This document shows, piece after piece, positions 33,501 to 43,351 of a stretch of DNA of 49,780 nt. A model generated the notes under the pieces. That model worked only from the letters and a program-made list of their open reading frames with translations. It was not told where the DNA came from and did not search any database. Positions within the stretch are counted from its first letter, which is position 1; each line of letters opens with the position of its first letter. The position numbers were made by a program, and so were the translations under genes. The DNA lies in IMG/VR virus record IMGVR_UViG_3300008448_000136, positions 1 to 49,780 of that record. The stretch is one strand, 5' to 3'. The stretch is from a virus.

Positions 33501-35815
33501 ATATACCTGACAACAAAGAGGTTATGGTTGTCATTTTACAAAGAGGGGTTGATCCTAATAGTACAAGACAAACAACTACCGTAGATATATCAAGAATATG
33601 TGGACAACCCTATGGAACCGTACAAGTAACATCGAAATATAAATTGAATATTCCTATACAGACTGGGCTTGTTTTACCAAGACACGACCAATATTCCTCG
33701 AATGAAAGTAACCCTATTTTCTTTGATTCATACATTTTTGATACAGGATCAAATTATTCGGGTTACAGCACGAACATGCATACAAACTATTCTTCTTTGG
33801 ATTCGACTAAAGTTGGTAACAATGGTTTTCAGGTATCTCCAACTAACACATATTCTATTTTGACTCCTTCTAAAATTGATATCAACTCAGGAAGTAATGG
33901 TGCTTATGTGAAGGCTAATACATCTGTCAATGTTTTTGGGATGTCTGTTTATCCAATTGTAAGTTTACAACCGAATTATAGAACGTTGGGTGTACCAGAT
34001 TGGAATCCATATTGGGTAGTTTTTGGATCTTATTATAGTAGACAACCATGGTCACAAGGCAAAAAAATGAATGGTTATTGGAATGATGAATACGTAGAGG
34101 GAGGATCATATTTCTTTGCTTCTGTCGGAGGAAGCTTGGAAGAAGGTTTAGCATCCCTGAGATATGATAGATACGTTTATTTCTCACCAGCATATTCAAC
34201 TGCCACAACGATGAACGTTCAGGCAAATACTCAAAAAATTGTGATGAGAACGGACAGACTTCCAACATCCACATCAAGATCAGGATATCTGAATAATACG
34301 TACCTATTACATCAAAATACAAATTTTGCATTTTATTTCATATCTGACGAAGGTGTGGTAGAGTCTTACGATACTGAAGGATCATCATTTTTGATAAACG
34401 ACGCGGCTGAGGAATTGAGTGAATACGAAGAACAATTTGCAAGTACTTTCAGTTGTCAAGGACTGGTACCGTTAAAATGTTATTCTGGTGATTCTGAAAG
34501 TTTTGGTGTTTATCCAAAAACAGATAATTGTTACAAGAAAACAGTAATTAAAGGCGGTTGTTATGTTTTTGTTAGTAAGGTTATCTTGTCTCTTCCGAAT
34601 GATTTCAAACAACTTGGGGAATTCAAGGCCAGGACAAGAATAAATTTTGCTGCTTGTAGGGGTGTCTTTGGACATACCTTTATCAATAATTGGGTTAATG
34701 GAGTATTGTATCATTTTCCATTTAGAAATTTAAGATTCTACAAACCACCAACTGATCCTGTTGACCCTAACGGTCCTTACAATGAATATTGTAATGACGT
34801 TGTGTTATTACATAATCAAACTAATAATTTCTATTACCGATCATCTCCATTCACAGGTTCTAACTTCGTTGGTAAACAAAGAACAGGAGGAAGAACAAGA
34901 AACGAAAAGGAAATCTTATTCCCTACAACAATTATGGATATGGGGCCAAGAGATGCTTTCACACAGGAGGTTACATTGAATGCAGACTTCTATGGGTATA
35001 ATATAAATAAAATACCTACAACATCATTCAATGACCCACAAGACATATTGAGTCTATTTATCGTTTCGAGACAAGTTAGTTCCACTTGGTTAGCGAATAT
35101 CATTGGTCTTGGGGATGGATCAGTAAATTCTTTCTTCAGTAGAGTTAAATCAAAAATTGATGGAGACTATGCTCAGATGATTTCTATAAATTCTGAGTTA
35201 GGTGTTCAAGAATTTAATTTTGAAGCCTACACTGCTCAATCAGGTACGAATGTTAACAATCCATTCTATGTAGGTCAGGACAGAAGTAAAAATCCTGTTA
35301 TGGGAATATTTTTCTCATCTGAAACACAAACACGTGATTTAGTATCTCCGAGAAGATTGATTAGGAATGATAACGTTGACTACAATAATGCAATTTATGA
35401 TTACTTGGGAAGTAACTCACAACTGATACCTTACTACTCTTGGACAACAAAAGATAGTAATTCAATTTTCGGTACAGAAAAAAACGAGTGGAAAACAAAT
35501 ACAATACAGAAAAGCTATTATCAAAGATTCAATAGAACTGATATTAATTCGAATTATTTCATGGGTGAGAATCCAAAGGCTGATTTCATGAGAGGGTACA
35601 TCTACAATAGAAGTAACGTACTGTTCCAACCTGGTACATTGGCAGAGGCATATCAATTTGAAGGTGATAAAAATACAAGTGATTCACCGAGTTACGATCC
35701 TGTAAACTTAAACACATATTTCACTGTAGGACTACCTTATCATTTTTACTTTGGTTTATCTGTAGGCAAGTCTTCCATGAACAGATTTATTAAAAAATAT
35801 GTTGCAACTGAATGA
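30521..35815 (+). CDS. Giant baseplate wedge/peripheral protein with internal hydrophobic segment
   Basis: A 1764-residue protein after gp6, the place of gp7 in T4 (1032 residues), though I see no diagnostic gp7 motif. Residues about 48-70 (YGVVVGRVVANGGYGVPNVK) resemble a carboxypeptidase-regulatory-like beta-sandwich, common in Bacteroidetes. Residues about 504-568 are almost purely hydrophobic (FDLIFIIFNFFFSFITLLLV, then FLWPILKILITFVY and YILCKIV), enough for two membrane helices, followed by Cys/Pro-rich NCPKPP and CELCSC. The remaining 1190 residues are strand-rich, Asn/Tyr/Ser-rich, typical of virion proteins. There is no signal peptide. The stop overlaps the next start (ATGATGG). A membrane role during infection is inferred, not shown. 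Confidence 0.6.
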   Translation: MANSYRIKTQIGEDQTLNVQIDQEFDFLEILSMKIQSEDIYTRNCADYGVVVGRVVANGGYGVPNVKVSVFVPIQEEDRNNDIVSSIYPYKSTNEKNEDGYRYNLLPYEKSYSTHIPTGTFPSRTDVLTNPTVMQIYDKYYKYTVRTNESGDYMIMGVPLGNQTVFMDCDLSDIGEFSLTPQDLIRMGIANETQLNGNQFASSPNLASLPQIISLQANIDVSPLWGQPEVCQIAINRVDFDLREQANIDIQPTAVFMGSVISASDRRVLRKNCRPSTEAGNLCDLVSGPGEILCIRQTVGQDSNGRPGLEVYEFDGGAKVIDGDGTFLVDVPMNLDYIVTNEFGEKTISLDPNVGIPTKGKYRFKIKWEQEDDLGKQVKRAYYLVPNIREYGWTSSAIDPADFSDPKSPIYTPNYSAVTQWQQFQKSYSFSLDWNDYASPQTAINCEDTFYQFGYNKVYTVSQFIDGYHNGANRGRFLGIKEILDSTCDSTNNRFPTNDGVKNFDLIFIIFNFFFSFITLLLVPLMVVVHILAFLWPILKILITFVYGTIATFVYILCKIVDAIPFVNINCPKPPSFRDIFNSLGNPFKNISLPTIIYPDCELCSCTEESPEENVSTTAFIQESLKTTSLTLLVDSPNPVSYGNMFDEQYCQDDPWFKYYSTTFFSAEDQGNACRIQTVENPMAAQQQNLQRIIAGNNQGIVGQRTPATIWMPVGDQSNRPVASMDLTLSERLNLFNMKANYFNYTGGWNQVRTYVASDISANSGLYHYDNTITILCDPASAEEFVTGRMMTFQNPFNSLDPNTSQAATNFSGFSSSTGYAKNLRSITVNYANPDFPDQLLNQQYIVNQSADTIQNCWVGSVSTVSDGEFWQYTDCNGVYHSGNTPTPGSICVNDLFPYEGVTITTATCSQPKYLMYVKAKSDCEYFQVITAMTYQNFASLNPSLYSGQRSLNERYIGGAMYTWEEHHVRTGFFGLGQGAKTWLPNNVTRPYFDIPDNKEVMVVILQRGVDPNSTRQTTTVDISRICGQPYGTVQVTSKYKLNIPIQTGLVLPRHDQYSSNESNPIFFDSYIFDTGSNYSGYSTNMHTNYSSLDSTKVGNNGFQVSPTNTYSILTPSKIDINSGSNGAYVKANTSVNVFGMSVYPIVSLQPNYRTLGVPDWNPYWVVFGSYYSRQPWSQGKKMNGYWNDEYVEGGSYFFASVGGSLEEGLASLRYDRYVYFSPAYSTATTMNVQANTQKIVMRTDRLPTSTSRSGYLNNTYLLHQNTNFAFYFISDEGVVESYDTEGSSFLINDAAEELSEYEEQFASTFSCQGLVPLKCYSGDSESFGVYPKTDNCYKKTVIKGGCYVFVSKVILSLPNDFKQLGEFKARTRINFAACRGVFGHTFINNWVNGVLYHFPFRNLRFYKPPTDPVDPNGPYNEYCNDVVLLHNQTNNFYYRSSPFTGSNFVGKQRTGGRTRNEKEILFPTTIMDMGPRDAFTQEVTLNADFYGYNINKIPTTSFNDPQDILSLFIVSRQVSSTWLANIIGLGDGSVNSFFSRVKSKIDGDYAQMISINSELGVQEFNFEAYTAQSGTNVNNPFYVGQDRSKNPVMGIFFSSETQTRDLVSPRRLIRNDNVDYNNAIYDYLGSNSQLIPYYSWTTKDSNSIFGTEKNEWKTNTIQKSYYQRFNRTDINSNYFMGENPKADFMRGYIYNRSNVLFQPGTLAEAYQFEGDKNTSDSPSYDPVNLNTYFTVGLPYHFYFGLSVGKSSMNRFIKKYVATE

Positions 35816-37554
35816 TGGGACCAACAACGATAGTACCAAGTAGACTGAGATTTAAATCAGCACCAACTGTAGACCAAAGTCTTCAAGTATCTTTTGATGC
35901 GAAAGAAAACGAATTAACAGAGTATGATCGTGTTGCCTCAGTAAACTTAGCGGTTTTATTTAACGAGGAAAGACAAGCATCAACAACTTTCAGACCTACC
36001 TTTAAAGTAAGTCCAATTTATGAAAATGCTTACACGGGGACGACAGAATATATTCCATTCTTATACAATCTTTACTACGTTGATACTCAAAGATCTTTGT
36101 TGAGTGGTATTTGGAGAGGATTTCCTCAGTATTATGAATTTGAGTTCTTCAGACCTAACATACAAGATCAACACTTAACATACGTTGCCAAAAGTGCATA
36201 CACTTATAATTGGTCCTATTATTTAAGTCTACCTGATAGTAATAACTTTACAAGGGAAATGTTTTGGACAGACGGTATCAATAGTTCAAATTGGTTGTCA
36301 GGTGATGGAATACCTTTTGTGGTAAAGAAATTACAGTTCGGTGGAACAAATTATATTTCTTTTGTTTGTATTGCGGAACATAACTTACAGATTGGAGACT
36401 ACGTTGAATTATCAATAAATTATGATGGTAACAGAGTCTTTCAAGTTAATACCTTAGGTGACGGTACATTTGGATCATACCTTTACATCTTCAATATGAC
36501 TGATGTTGGATATACTGGAACTACATTTGTAAATAACTCTAAGGGTACCTTTAAGAAAATAGTTGATATAACTAACTCGGGAGAATCCAAGTCAACTTAT
36601 TACGTAAAGATGCATAAGATAATTACAAATGCTAATGATCTTGTTGTAACTAAAACAGGTTTTGAAGAAGTTCCATTTACTGCAAATAAAAAATTCGAAT
36701 TTTCTTCACTAACCCCTAATAATATTTCTAGGATTTCACAGAAGAATGCATCATCAGTCTATACGTTCACGACAAACTATGATTTGAATATTGAAAATTT
36801 GTTGGACAATCAAAAAAGACCACTTAATGAAATCTTTTTGACAATTATCAACAAAGGATATTCAGGATACTTCAACAAACCAACACAAGGAACGGGAGTA
36901 AAAGAAGGTTGGCAATTTAATATCACTGAAAGGAATAATTTATATTGGGATAGTAATAATTTGAAATCTAATTCTAACATTGGATACTCATCATACACAT
37001 TGACAAACGGGTCTACTGAGGACTTTTACTATAATTTGGATTTTAAATCTGGTGATACTCTATGTGGTGATTGGTGTGAATGGAATAATATAACACAACA
37101 AGAAAGAATTATTTCACCATACTATCAAAAAATCAAATACAACCAAGACATCTTCAAAAGTGAACAAGTTGCCACAACTAATCCAAGTGGATATTATTAC
37201 CAACCTCACATAGGAATGGTGATTCGTGCGTTTTCTAATTATGTGGAGACAGGTGAATTGAGAAATGCTGATCAGGTTCCTTTTTGGGCATATTATTCAA
37301 ATGCTTATGAACAGTTCATGTGGAGGGACGTATATGAATACGGATTCATTGATGAACAAGACAACGGTGTAGACTTTCCATTTTTGAATTTTTCACATTA
37401 TCCGTTCAACGCATCACAATTCAGATTAATCCCTGATGGTGGATACGATATCGGAGGAGTCTTAACAGCCGGACCTAAGTTTGGTCCAATAAGTGGTTTC
37501 AGCATAAACACAACAACTGTTGTAACTAAACCTATTGTAGATGAATGTGAGTAA
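35812..37554 (+). CDS. Probable baseplate-associated structural protein, unidentified
   Basis: A 580-residue protein with no motif that I can place. It is strand-rich with many Tyr, Asn and Phe residues, as is usual for baseplate and fibre-attachment proteins. Around residues 60-130 it has VSPIYENAYTGTTEYIPFLY and GFPQYYEFEFFRP; the end is GPKFGPISGFSIN. A CGDWCEW pair of cysteines lies near residue 420. Its ATG overlaps the previous stop and its last 14 nt overlap the next gene, so it belongs to the tightly coupled wedge operon. A gp8 or gp10-like role is possible by position only. Confidence 0.6.
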   Translation: MMGPTTIVPSRLRFKSAPTVDQSLQVSFDAKENELTEYDRVASVNLAVLFNEERQASTTFRPTFKVSPIYENAYTGTTEYIPFLYNLYYVDTQRSLLSGIWRGFPQYYEFEFFRPNIQDQHLTYVAKSAYTYNWSYYLSLPDSNNFTREMFWTDGINSSNWLSGDGIPFVVKKLQFGGTNYISFVCIAEHNLQIGDYVELSINYDGNRVFQVNTLGDGTFGSYLYIFNMTDVGYTGTTFVNNSKGTFKKIVDITNSGESKSTYYVKMHKIITNANDLVVTKTGFEEVPFTANKKFEFSSLTPNNISRISQKNASSVYTFTTNYDLNIENLLDNQKRPLNEIFLTIINKGYSGYFNKPTQGTGVKEGWQFNITERNNLYWDSNNLKSNSNIGYSSYTLTNGSTEDFYYNLDFKSGDTLCGDWCEWNNITQQERIISPYYQKIKYNQDIFKSEQVATTNPSGYYYQPHIGMVIRAFSNYVETGELRNADQVPFWAYYSNAYEQFMWRDVYEYGFIDEQDNGVDFPFLNFSHYPFNASQFRLIPDGGYDIGGVLTAGPKFGPISGFSINTTTVVTKPIVDECE

Positions 37555-38329
37555 ACAAATATTACTTTCAGGTACTGTGAACAACAGTATTAATATTCCA
37601 ATCAATTTGGATTGGGAGTATTTGGATACAGAGGCGGATATTGTTGCGTTTCAAGACAAAGCAATAAAAGAACTATTAGCGTCTGACAAAGATTTCGAGG
37701 TTAATAGATTTGCGCATGCAGATTTCCAAAACTCAACTGAAATTAATTATGAGTTTTATTTTTATGAGGGGGCGGGTCTGACTAATGTTAATAATTGGAA
37801 AATAGACTATAGGGCTGAAGGATTCACAACACAAGAGATTTACTATTATGCCAACTCTTTCAGAAACTCTTTCTTTAAATTGGATCTTTATGACAGTCCG
37901 TTGGAAACTGAACAAACAAATTATGTCACAATTATTATCCCAACTCAACAAGGGGAGAGAATGGACACACTCATGCAGACAACGAATGTCCTCATAAGAA
38001 AACCTAAATTCATCTTGAATTATGTTGGTGATAAAGAGGGATTCTTCGTTTACTGGTTGAAGAAGAGAACATTTTTGGACGTATCAAGATTTTATATGTC
38101 AGCAAAATTCTTTGATGCTAAGATAGGACAATTTGTGAGAATGATGAATAGACCTCAGTCATCTATATTAGGGAACAAATATAATTTCTCACAGAGTGAA
38201 TATTTTTATTATAGGTTGGATTTAGACTACGAAAAAAGAACATATCAAGTTTTTGATACATTCAACATACAACCACAAAGAGTAGGGGGATTGACACCCA
38301 TAAAATGGTATGAATATATTAATCCATAA
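37541..38329 (+). CDS. Probable baseplate-associated structural protein, unidentified
   Basis: A 262-residue protein that I do not recognise. It opens with KQILLSGTVNNSINIPINLD, a strand pattern, then charged and aromatic segments (NYEFYFYEGAG, KIGQFVRMMNRPQSS) and ends in GGLTPIKWYEYINP. It overlaps the previous gene by 14 nt and its stop overlaps the next start (TAATG). The tight coupling suggests that it forms part of the same complex as its neighbours. Confidence 0.6.
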   Translation: MNVSKQILLSGTVNNSINIPINLDWEYLDTEADIVAFQDKAIKELLASDKDFEVNRFAHADFQNSTEINYEFYFYEGAGLTNVNNWKIDYRAEGFTTQEIYYYANSFRNSFFKLDLYDSPLETEQTNYVTIIIPTQQGERMDTLMQTTNVLIRKPKFILNYVGDKEGFFVYWLKKRTFLDVSRFYMSAKFFDAKIGQFVRMMNRPQSSILGNKYNFSQSEYFYYRLDLDYEKRTYQVFDTFNIQPQRVGGLTPIKWYEYINP

Positions 38330-39405
38330 TGCCAGATTACAATTACATTATATCACCTGAGGTTATTCAAGGAGATCTGTTCACTGTAAATTATTCAGGT
38401 ACACCTGTTGGAGTTTACTCTGCGATGACACAAGTTCTATCATCGGGACCTGGTGGATCTTCATTATTAACAGGATTGACGATACCCATTTTGATCACTG
38501 AGACGGCATTGGATTGTGGATTTTATTCTCCTTTTGACGGAGCTGTTTATCAAAAAGATGTTGTTACCAATTTCATATTCTCGGCAACAACTTCAGCACC
38601 TTATCTTTATCATGTTTATAATACCTCAGATGAATTTAAGAAGTTTCTTGAACTATCCACATATACAATAGATTGGGGAGATGGGTCACCAAATAATAAT
38701 TTTGATCAACCCACACCTGCATATATTTCACATCAGTATCCTACGGTGGTTAGTGCTTATACAATAACATTGACACAGAAAAATCCATGGGGTACGAACA
38801 TTGTAAAAAAAGAAATCGTAACACCTTTCAGAGATGCCACAATAATAAATCCTAACGGGACTGCTTTCTTTATTTCAAATACAGGAAGTTGGTCTGCAAC
38901 ACCTATAAGTTACAATTTTATTTTTTCAGGAGACGCTGAGAATAACGTTCAAGACCAGGTGTCATCAACATTCACAACAGTTCCATATACAGTCTCAGGT
39001 TTGACTAATTCTAGAATCCAAGAGTTGGCTCAATATGGTCCACAGAAATTTATTGTTGGTGCTCCTGTAATTAAAGACGGAGGGCTTTTTGGAGTGATAA
39101 ATGATATATCACTTGTTGTGACGGGATACACAATTCAGAATGTTGATTATTATGATTTTGCTAACGGTGAAACAAGATTCTTTGTTAAGAGTTCAGGATT
39201 CACCGAAAATGAACTGACGGCTCAATTCTTTTACAAAGATCCTGCTTTACAAAAAGCGGTTGGAGATGCTGAGATTGTGACAAACTTATATGTTGAAAGG
39301 GGTAAGAACTCGGCATATGAACAAATACAAAGATTAGGTGAGGTTGATAACTTGGGGGATTTAATAAACTATGGATATAGATTCTTCAATGTTGAAACCA
39401 AATAA
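38329..39405 (+). CDS. Structural protein with a PKD-like domain
   Basis: A 358-residue protein. Residues about 108-165 match the PKD/Ig-like pattern: YTIDWGDGSPNN, then HQYPTVVSAYTITLTQKNPWG. PKD domains are beta-sandwiches that mediate protein or sugar contacts on cell surfaces and on phage tails. The N-terminal 100 residues are strand-rich; residues about 200-300 contain a second sandwich-like part, and the last 60 are helical (NSAYEQIQRLGEVDNLGDLI). Gene coupling (TAATG) with the upstream gene places it in the baseplate periphery or at a fibre attachment point. Confidence 0.65.
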   Translation: MPDYNYIISPEVIQGDLFTVNYSGTPVGVYSAMTQVLSSGPGGSSLLTGLTIPILITETALDCGFYSPFDGAVYQKDVVTNFIFSATTSAPYLYHVYNTSDEFKKFLELSTYTIDWGDGSPNNNFDQPTPAYISHQYPTVVSAYTITLTQKNPWGTNIVKKEIVTPFRDATIINPNGTAFFISNTGSWSATPISYNFIFSGDAENNVQDQVSSTFTTVPYTVSGLTNSRIQELAQYGPQKFIVGAPVIKDGGLFGVINDISLVVTGYTIQNVDYYDFANGETRFFVKSSGFTENELTAQFFYKDPALQKAVGDAEIVTNLYVERGKNSAYEQIQRLGEVDNLGDLINYGYRFFNVETK

Positions 39406-39415
39406 ACAGATAAAC

Positions 39416-39423
39416 TATTTATA
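39416..39423 (+). promoter_or_regulatory. TATTTATA promoter-like motif
   Basis: It lies 17 nt before the ATG at 39441, within the 35-nt gap. Confidence 0.5.
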
Positions 39424-39440
39424 GAAAATAACAAAAGAAA

Positions 39441-40346
39441 ATGGCGATAGCTTCATACGGAACAATAAGACCAGCTGACTGTTCACCAGACGATATGGAG
39501 ATAATTTTGAATTATACTCCGTCAAGAGACGTAACAAACAACTTCGTTTTGAAAAAACTCGATGCCAAAACTTTACTACGCCCTTATTTTAGTAACCAAC
39601 AAATCGGTGGATCATCTGTCGAGATTTTAGGTGGATTATACAATTTAACTTTACCGGCAACAGAGTTCAATGCTTTGGGAATTTATACCCTTCTTATTAG
39701 ACCTGCTCAAGTGAGAACTACAATCATTGATTGTGGTGTGTTAAGTGCTTTACCAAATGTGAAAGGATTAGTATTAGATCTTAATCTCATACCACAAGAG
39801 TATAGAAACAAATTTGTACCTCAGGGACTTGTTGGATTCAGAATCGAATACTTGAACGCAGATGGAACTAAGATTCCTAACTTCTTCAGAATTGTAACAT
39901 CGAATTTCTTCTGTGAGCCTGTTGTTACGAATCAAGTAAACACACAACAAAAATCGATAAGATACAGATATACGGATAGTACTGCGAATCTTATGTTCTT
40001 GACCCTATCACCATCATCATCACCTACGAACAAACCAAACGCTACACCATACATTGGACAACCTGATCAAGATATTATTTTGACGAATACATTTTTCAAT
40101 CCTGTAACAATCGATATTGAGATGGTTGAGTATGATGTTTCAACACTAGCAATCGCACTTTACGGAAATCAGACCAAGTCTATTGATGATGGAATCTACA
40201 CCATCTATGACTCTAACAACAATATATTCAGACAATACAACTTGTTTGAAATTAGGGACCAATTCAATGATCTTCTATATGAGGTTAGACAAAATAGAGG
40301 TGATAATATCGATTTCAGTAAAAACTTCAACACGATTATTAGTTAA
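39441..40346 (+). CDS. Probable tail-fibre/baseplate connector, unidentified
   Basis: A 301-residue protein without a motif I can place. The first 100 residues read as a beta-sandwich (MEIILNYTPSRDVTNNFVLK; GGLYNLTLPATEFNALGIYT), followed by VKGLVLDLNLIPQEYRNKFV. Residues about 190-220 are a Ser/Pro/Asn-rich linker (LSPSSSPTNKPNATPYIG). The C-terminus is helical (YNLFEIRDQFNDLLYEVRQN). The stop overlaps the next start (TAATGG), which couples it to the P2 gpI-like protein, so an attachment or collar role in the outer baseplate is likely. Confidence 0.55.
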   Translation: MAIASYGTIRPADCSPDDMEIILNYTPSRDVTNNFVLKKLDAKTLLRPYFSNQQIGGSSVEILGGLYNLTLPATEFNALGIYTLLIRPAQVRTTIIDCGVLSALPNVKGLVLDLNLIPQEYRNKFVPQGLVGFRIEYLNADGTKIPNFFRIVTSNFFCEPVVTNQVNTQQKSIRYRYTDSTANLMFLTLSPSSSPTNKPNATPYIGQPDQDIILTNTFFNPVTIDIEMVEYDVSTLAIALYGNQTKSIDDGIYTIYDSNNNIFRQYNLFEIRDQFNDLLYEVRQNRGDNIDFSKNFNTIIS

Positions 40347-43300
40347 TGGCCCAACAAGTAAAATATTTTTATCCACCTAGACCCGGTAGTGGGGCTGGTA
40401 CATTCTCCGACAATATTGTAGGTTTACAAACTGTTGAGGGTGGAGGTCTTACGCAAGGTAATTTCGAATTTACAACAGGTATTACAGAAAAAGTTAACCG
40501 TGAATTTAATATTGGTGCCTTTTCAAAACCTATCAGTTTAGAAGATTTACAAGTGGATCAACTTGCGGAGAGCAGATTGATTTTTGCAAAAGAATTTAGA
40601 GTTTATCCGAATTTGGATTTGACTGAAGTTACCAACTTCTCTATGTATGGTTCTTTGGCTAAAAGATTACAAGTATCTGTTACAAGAATTATCAATAAGT
40701 TTCCGGCTTCTTTAGATGTGAGGTTCATGAACCAACAATCTTTGACTGGTTTTACTGCATATAATATTGTTTACGATGGGATAAACGATGAAACAATATT
40801 TTCTGTTGATGTTGATCGATTGACAAATCCTTTTATGATTGATTATTCGATTTCTGCGGCAACAAATATACTAGCCCGTGAGATTGTAACATCACCGTTG
40901 AGGAACCTCAACAGTACTTATCTTGATTACTGCGTTGCGATCACGAATACAGGTAACACAAGTAACCCTTACGATATCTTCAAAGTCCTTTCTTTTGAAC
41001 CCTCAGATAGTTTGGCGACAGGTACATTAACATTTTATGTTTCGGGATCACCGTTCGGAACAACAGCAACAACCTATTCTTCCAACTACCACATCAGACC
41101 AAATGATTTAGTAGTGGACCAAGTATTTGCCGAGTCATTCGATGAGATTGAAAAATTCCTTCTCAATAGATTGATAGAACCGCCTTACACTGCGGTATTC
41201 CAGGTGCCTAGTGAGGATGAAAACGGTCAGTTCTACAACAACTTTACAACTTTAACTTGGCCTTTGGAGGGTACATGGAACTTGGACATCAGGACCAATG
41301 CTTTTGATGAGTACTTAACACAACTTGCATTTGTTTCAGAAGAACTTGATTCGTACAAGACTAATTTAATCTCGCGTTTCTTGATTCAAGACTCATTCAA
41401 GGAGTTTGATACAAAGGATAGAAAGGTTGAAAAGATTCTTCAAATCTACGGTAGGAGTTTCGATCAAGTTAAATTATTCATTGATGGTATGGCTAATATG
41501 ACTTCAGTTAATTACACCATTCAGAATGACATTCCTTCTTTGTTATTGAAAAATTTAGCCTCGACTTTAGGTTGGGAACCAAATATATCACCGATTACAA
41601 ATGAAAACTTTTTGGATTCTGTGTTCGGTCAGACAAATGCACCGGCTTACCCGGGTTATGCTAGAGCTTTAACTCCAACTGAATTGAATTACCAATACTA
41701 TAGGAATCTTATTCTAAACTCGGGTTATCTATTCAGATCTAAGGGTACGAGAAGATCAGTAGAGTTTCTTCTGAGACTGGTTGGAGCACCTGAAGCGTTG
41801 ATTGAATTCAATGAAAACATATATGTTGCCGATCAAAGAATTAATTTAGATCAATTTGCCGTTCAATATGCAAAGATATCAGGTGGAACATACGTAGATA
41901 ATGTTCCAAGTTTATCTTCAACAGTAACATATAAGCTTCAAGGTCAGGTTTACAGTGCTTTCACATCAACGACAATATTAGAGGAGGTCAATGTTGGATT
42001 ATCTGACTTTCCTATGGACATTGAGGGATATCCAAAGGCGCCAACACCAAACGAAGAGTACTTCTTCCAAGTTGGAGCGGGTTGGTACGAATCAACACCA
42101 CAACATAGGAGTCCTGAAATCCCGTTAGTTGAGAATGTTTTCACAGGAACCAACCCTACTTTCCAAACTGTCTTAGAACCCTTCACTTATGGTCAGATCT
42201 ATTTAGAAAGATTTAGAGATTTCCCTTACATGACTGAGGGATTCAAATTACAGAAAACGATTGATAACAAAAAGTCATGGGTCTCTGATGATGAGGATCT
42301 TAGAATTTCCACAGATGCTGGTTATGATGCCTATTATTATATTGATAAGGAAAAACTTGTTCTAAATGTGAAGAATGTTGATTTATACCTCAATCCAGGT
42401 CAAGGTTTGGTGTATGATGTATGGAATCAATCGAGACTTTATGATTATCCAATTCCTGAAACAGGAATGACTACACCTTTTCCAACAATCGGAGGGGTAG
42501 ATTGGACTTTCATCAATCCACAACCTAAGAAAAAGACTTTCTTTGAGTTTGCACAGACATTTTGGCAGAATACGATTAATGTAAGAAATAGATTGTACAT
42601 AACCGATGGACACACTGGGGGATATCCAACACTTTCATCGATATTTTGGAAGTATTTGGAACAGGAAAATACCATTGGAATACCAAATAACAATTACACA
42701 TATCAAAAACTGATTGATTATGTTGAGGGCTTAGGTCCCTATTGGATGAAGTTGGTTGAGCAGATGATTCCGGCAACAACAATTTGGAATTCAGGTACAA
42801 GATTCGAGAATTCCATCTTCCAAAAACAGAAGTATGTTTACAGAAGACAAAGAGGATGTCAGTTTGTTCCCGTACCGGCTGACGCATGTTATATTGTGGG
42901 AAGTTGTTTCAATTACGATTGTTCAACTGAATTTGTTGAATTCAAAGTATTCCCATGGTTGAACGGAAACGGCACTGTCACAAATTTCCAAGGGGTTCTT
43001 GCACAATCACTACAAACATATTTAGCTGAAGAAGAATTAACGTTGAATGATTGTATAACAAATACACTTTCCACAACTTGGTATGTAGATTTAAAACTAG
43101 GGGACGAACAAATAATCCTATACCCATTCTATCAAGGGGATGGATTGAATGATGTACCTACTAATAGTCTTTGGAAAAACAGTTTGGCAGATAATTTAGA
43201 TAATTTATATCGTTATGGGTTGAACTATTTCCTAAATGGAAACACTTTGAACGTTACAAATATGGATTGTATACCAAAAAATCTTCAAACACTTCTAACA

Positions 43301-43351
43301 CTCAATGTTGGGATAAACATTTCAATAAATTGTGCAAATGGCGTCGTTTAA
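40346..43351 (+). CDS. Large baseplate/tail protein with P2 gpI-like segment
   Basis: A 1001-residue protein. Residues about 452-494 (YYRNLILNSGYLFRSKGTRR, then SVEFLLRLVGAPEALIEF) match the KGT-R pattern of phage tail protein I, which joins wedge to fibre network in contractile tails. The N-terminal half is strand-rich with helices at about 340-400 (KEFDTKDRKVEKILQIYGRS). After residue 820 there is a Cys-containing turn (CQFVPVPADACYIVGSCF) and a C-terminal module of about 110 residues that resembles the end of the next gene. T4 gp7-type wedge organisation is possible. It overlaps the next gene by 14 nt. Confidence 0.65.
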   Translation: MAQQVKYFYPPRPGSGAGTFSDNIVGLQTVEGGGLTQGNFEFTTGITEKVNREFNIGAFSKPISLEDLQVDQLAESRLIFAKEFRVYPNLDLTEVTNFSMYGSLAKRLQVSVTRIINKFPASLDVRFMNQQSLTGFTAYNIVYDGINDETIFSVDVDRLTNPFMIDYSISAATNILAREIVTSPLRNLNSTYLDYCVAITNTGNTSNPYDIFKVLSFEPSDSLATGTLTFYVSGSPFGTTATTYSSNYHIRPNDLVVDQVFAESFDEIEKFLLNRLIEPPYTAVFQVPSEDENGQFYNNFTTLTWPLEGTWNLDIRTNAFDEYLTQLAFVSEELDSYKTNLISRFLIQDSFKEFDTKDRKVEKILQIYGRSFDQVKLFIDGMANMTSVNYTIQNDIPSLLLKNLASTLGWEPNISPITNENFLDSVFGQTNAPAYPGYARALTPTELNYQYYRNLILNSGYLFRSKGTRRSVEFLLRLVGAPEALIEFNENIYVADQRINLDQFAVQYAKISGGTYVDNVPSLSSTVTYKLQGQVYSAFTSTTILEEVNVGLSDFPMDIEGYPKAPTPNEEYFFQVGAGWYESTPQHRSPEIPLVENVFTGTNPTFQTVLEPFTYGQIYLERFRDFPYMTEGFKLQKTIDNKKSWVSDDEDLRISTDAGYDAYYYIDKEKLVLNVKNVDLYLNPGQGLVYDVWNQSRLYDYPIPETGMTTPFPTIGGVDWTFINPQPKKKTFFEFAQTFWQNTINVRNRLYITDGHTGGYPTLSSIFWKYLEQENTIGIPNNNYTYQKLIDYVEGLGPYWMKLVEQMIPATTIWNSGTRFENSIFQKQKYVYRRQRGCQFVPVPADACYIVGSCFNYDCSTEFVEFKVFPWLNGNGTVTNFQGVLAQSLQTYLAEEELTLNDCITNTLSTTWYVDLKLGDEQIILYPFYQGDGLNDVPTNSLWKNSLADNLDNLYRYGLNYFLNGNTLNVTNMDCIPKNLQTLLTLNVGINISINCANGVV

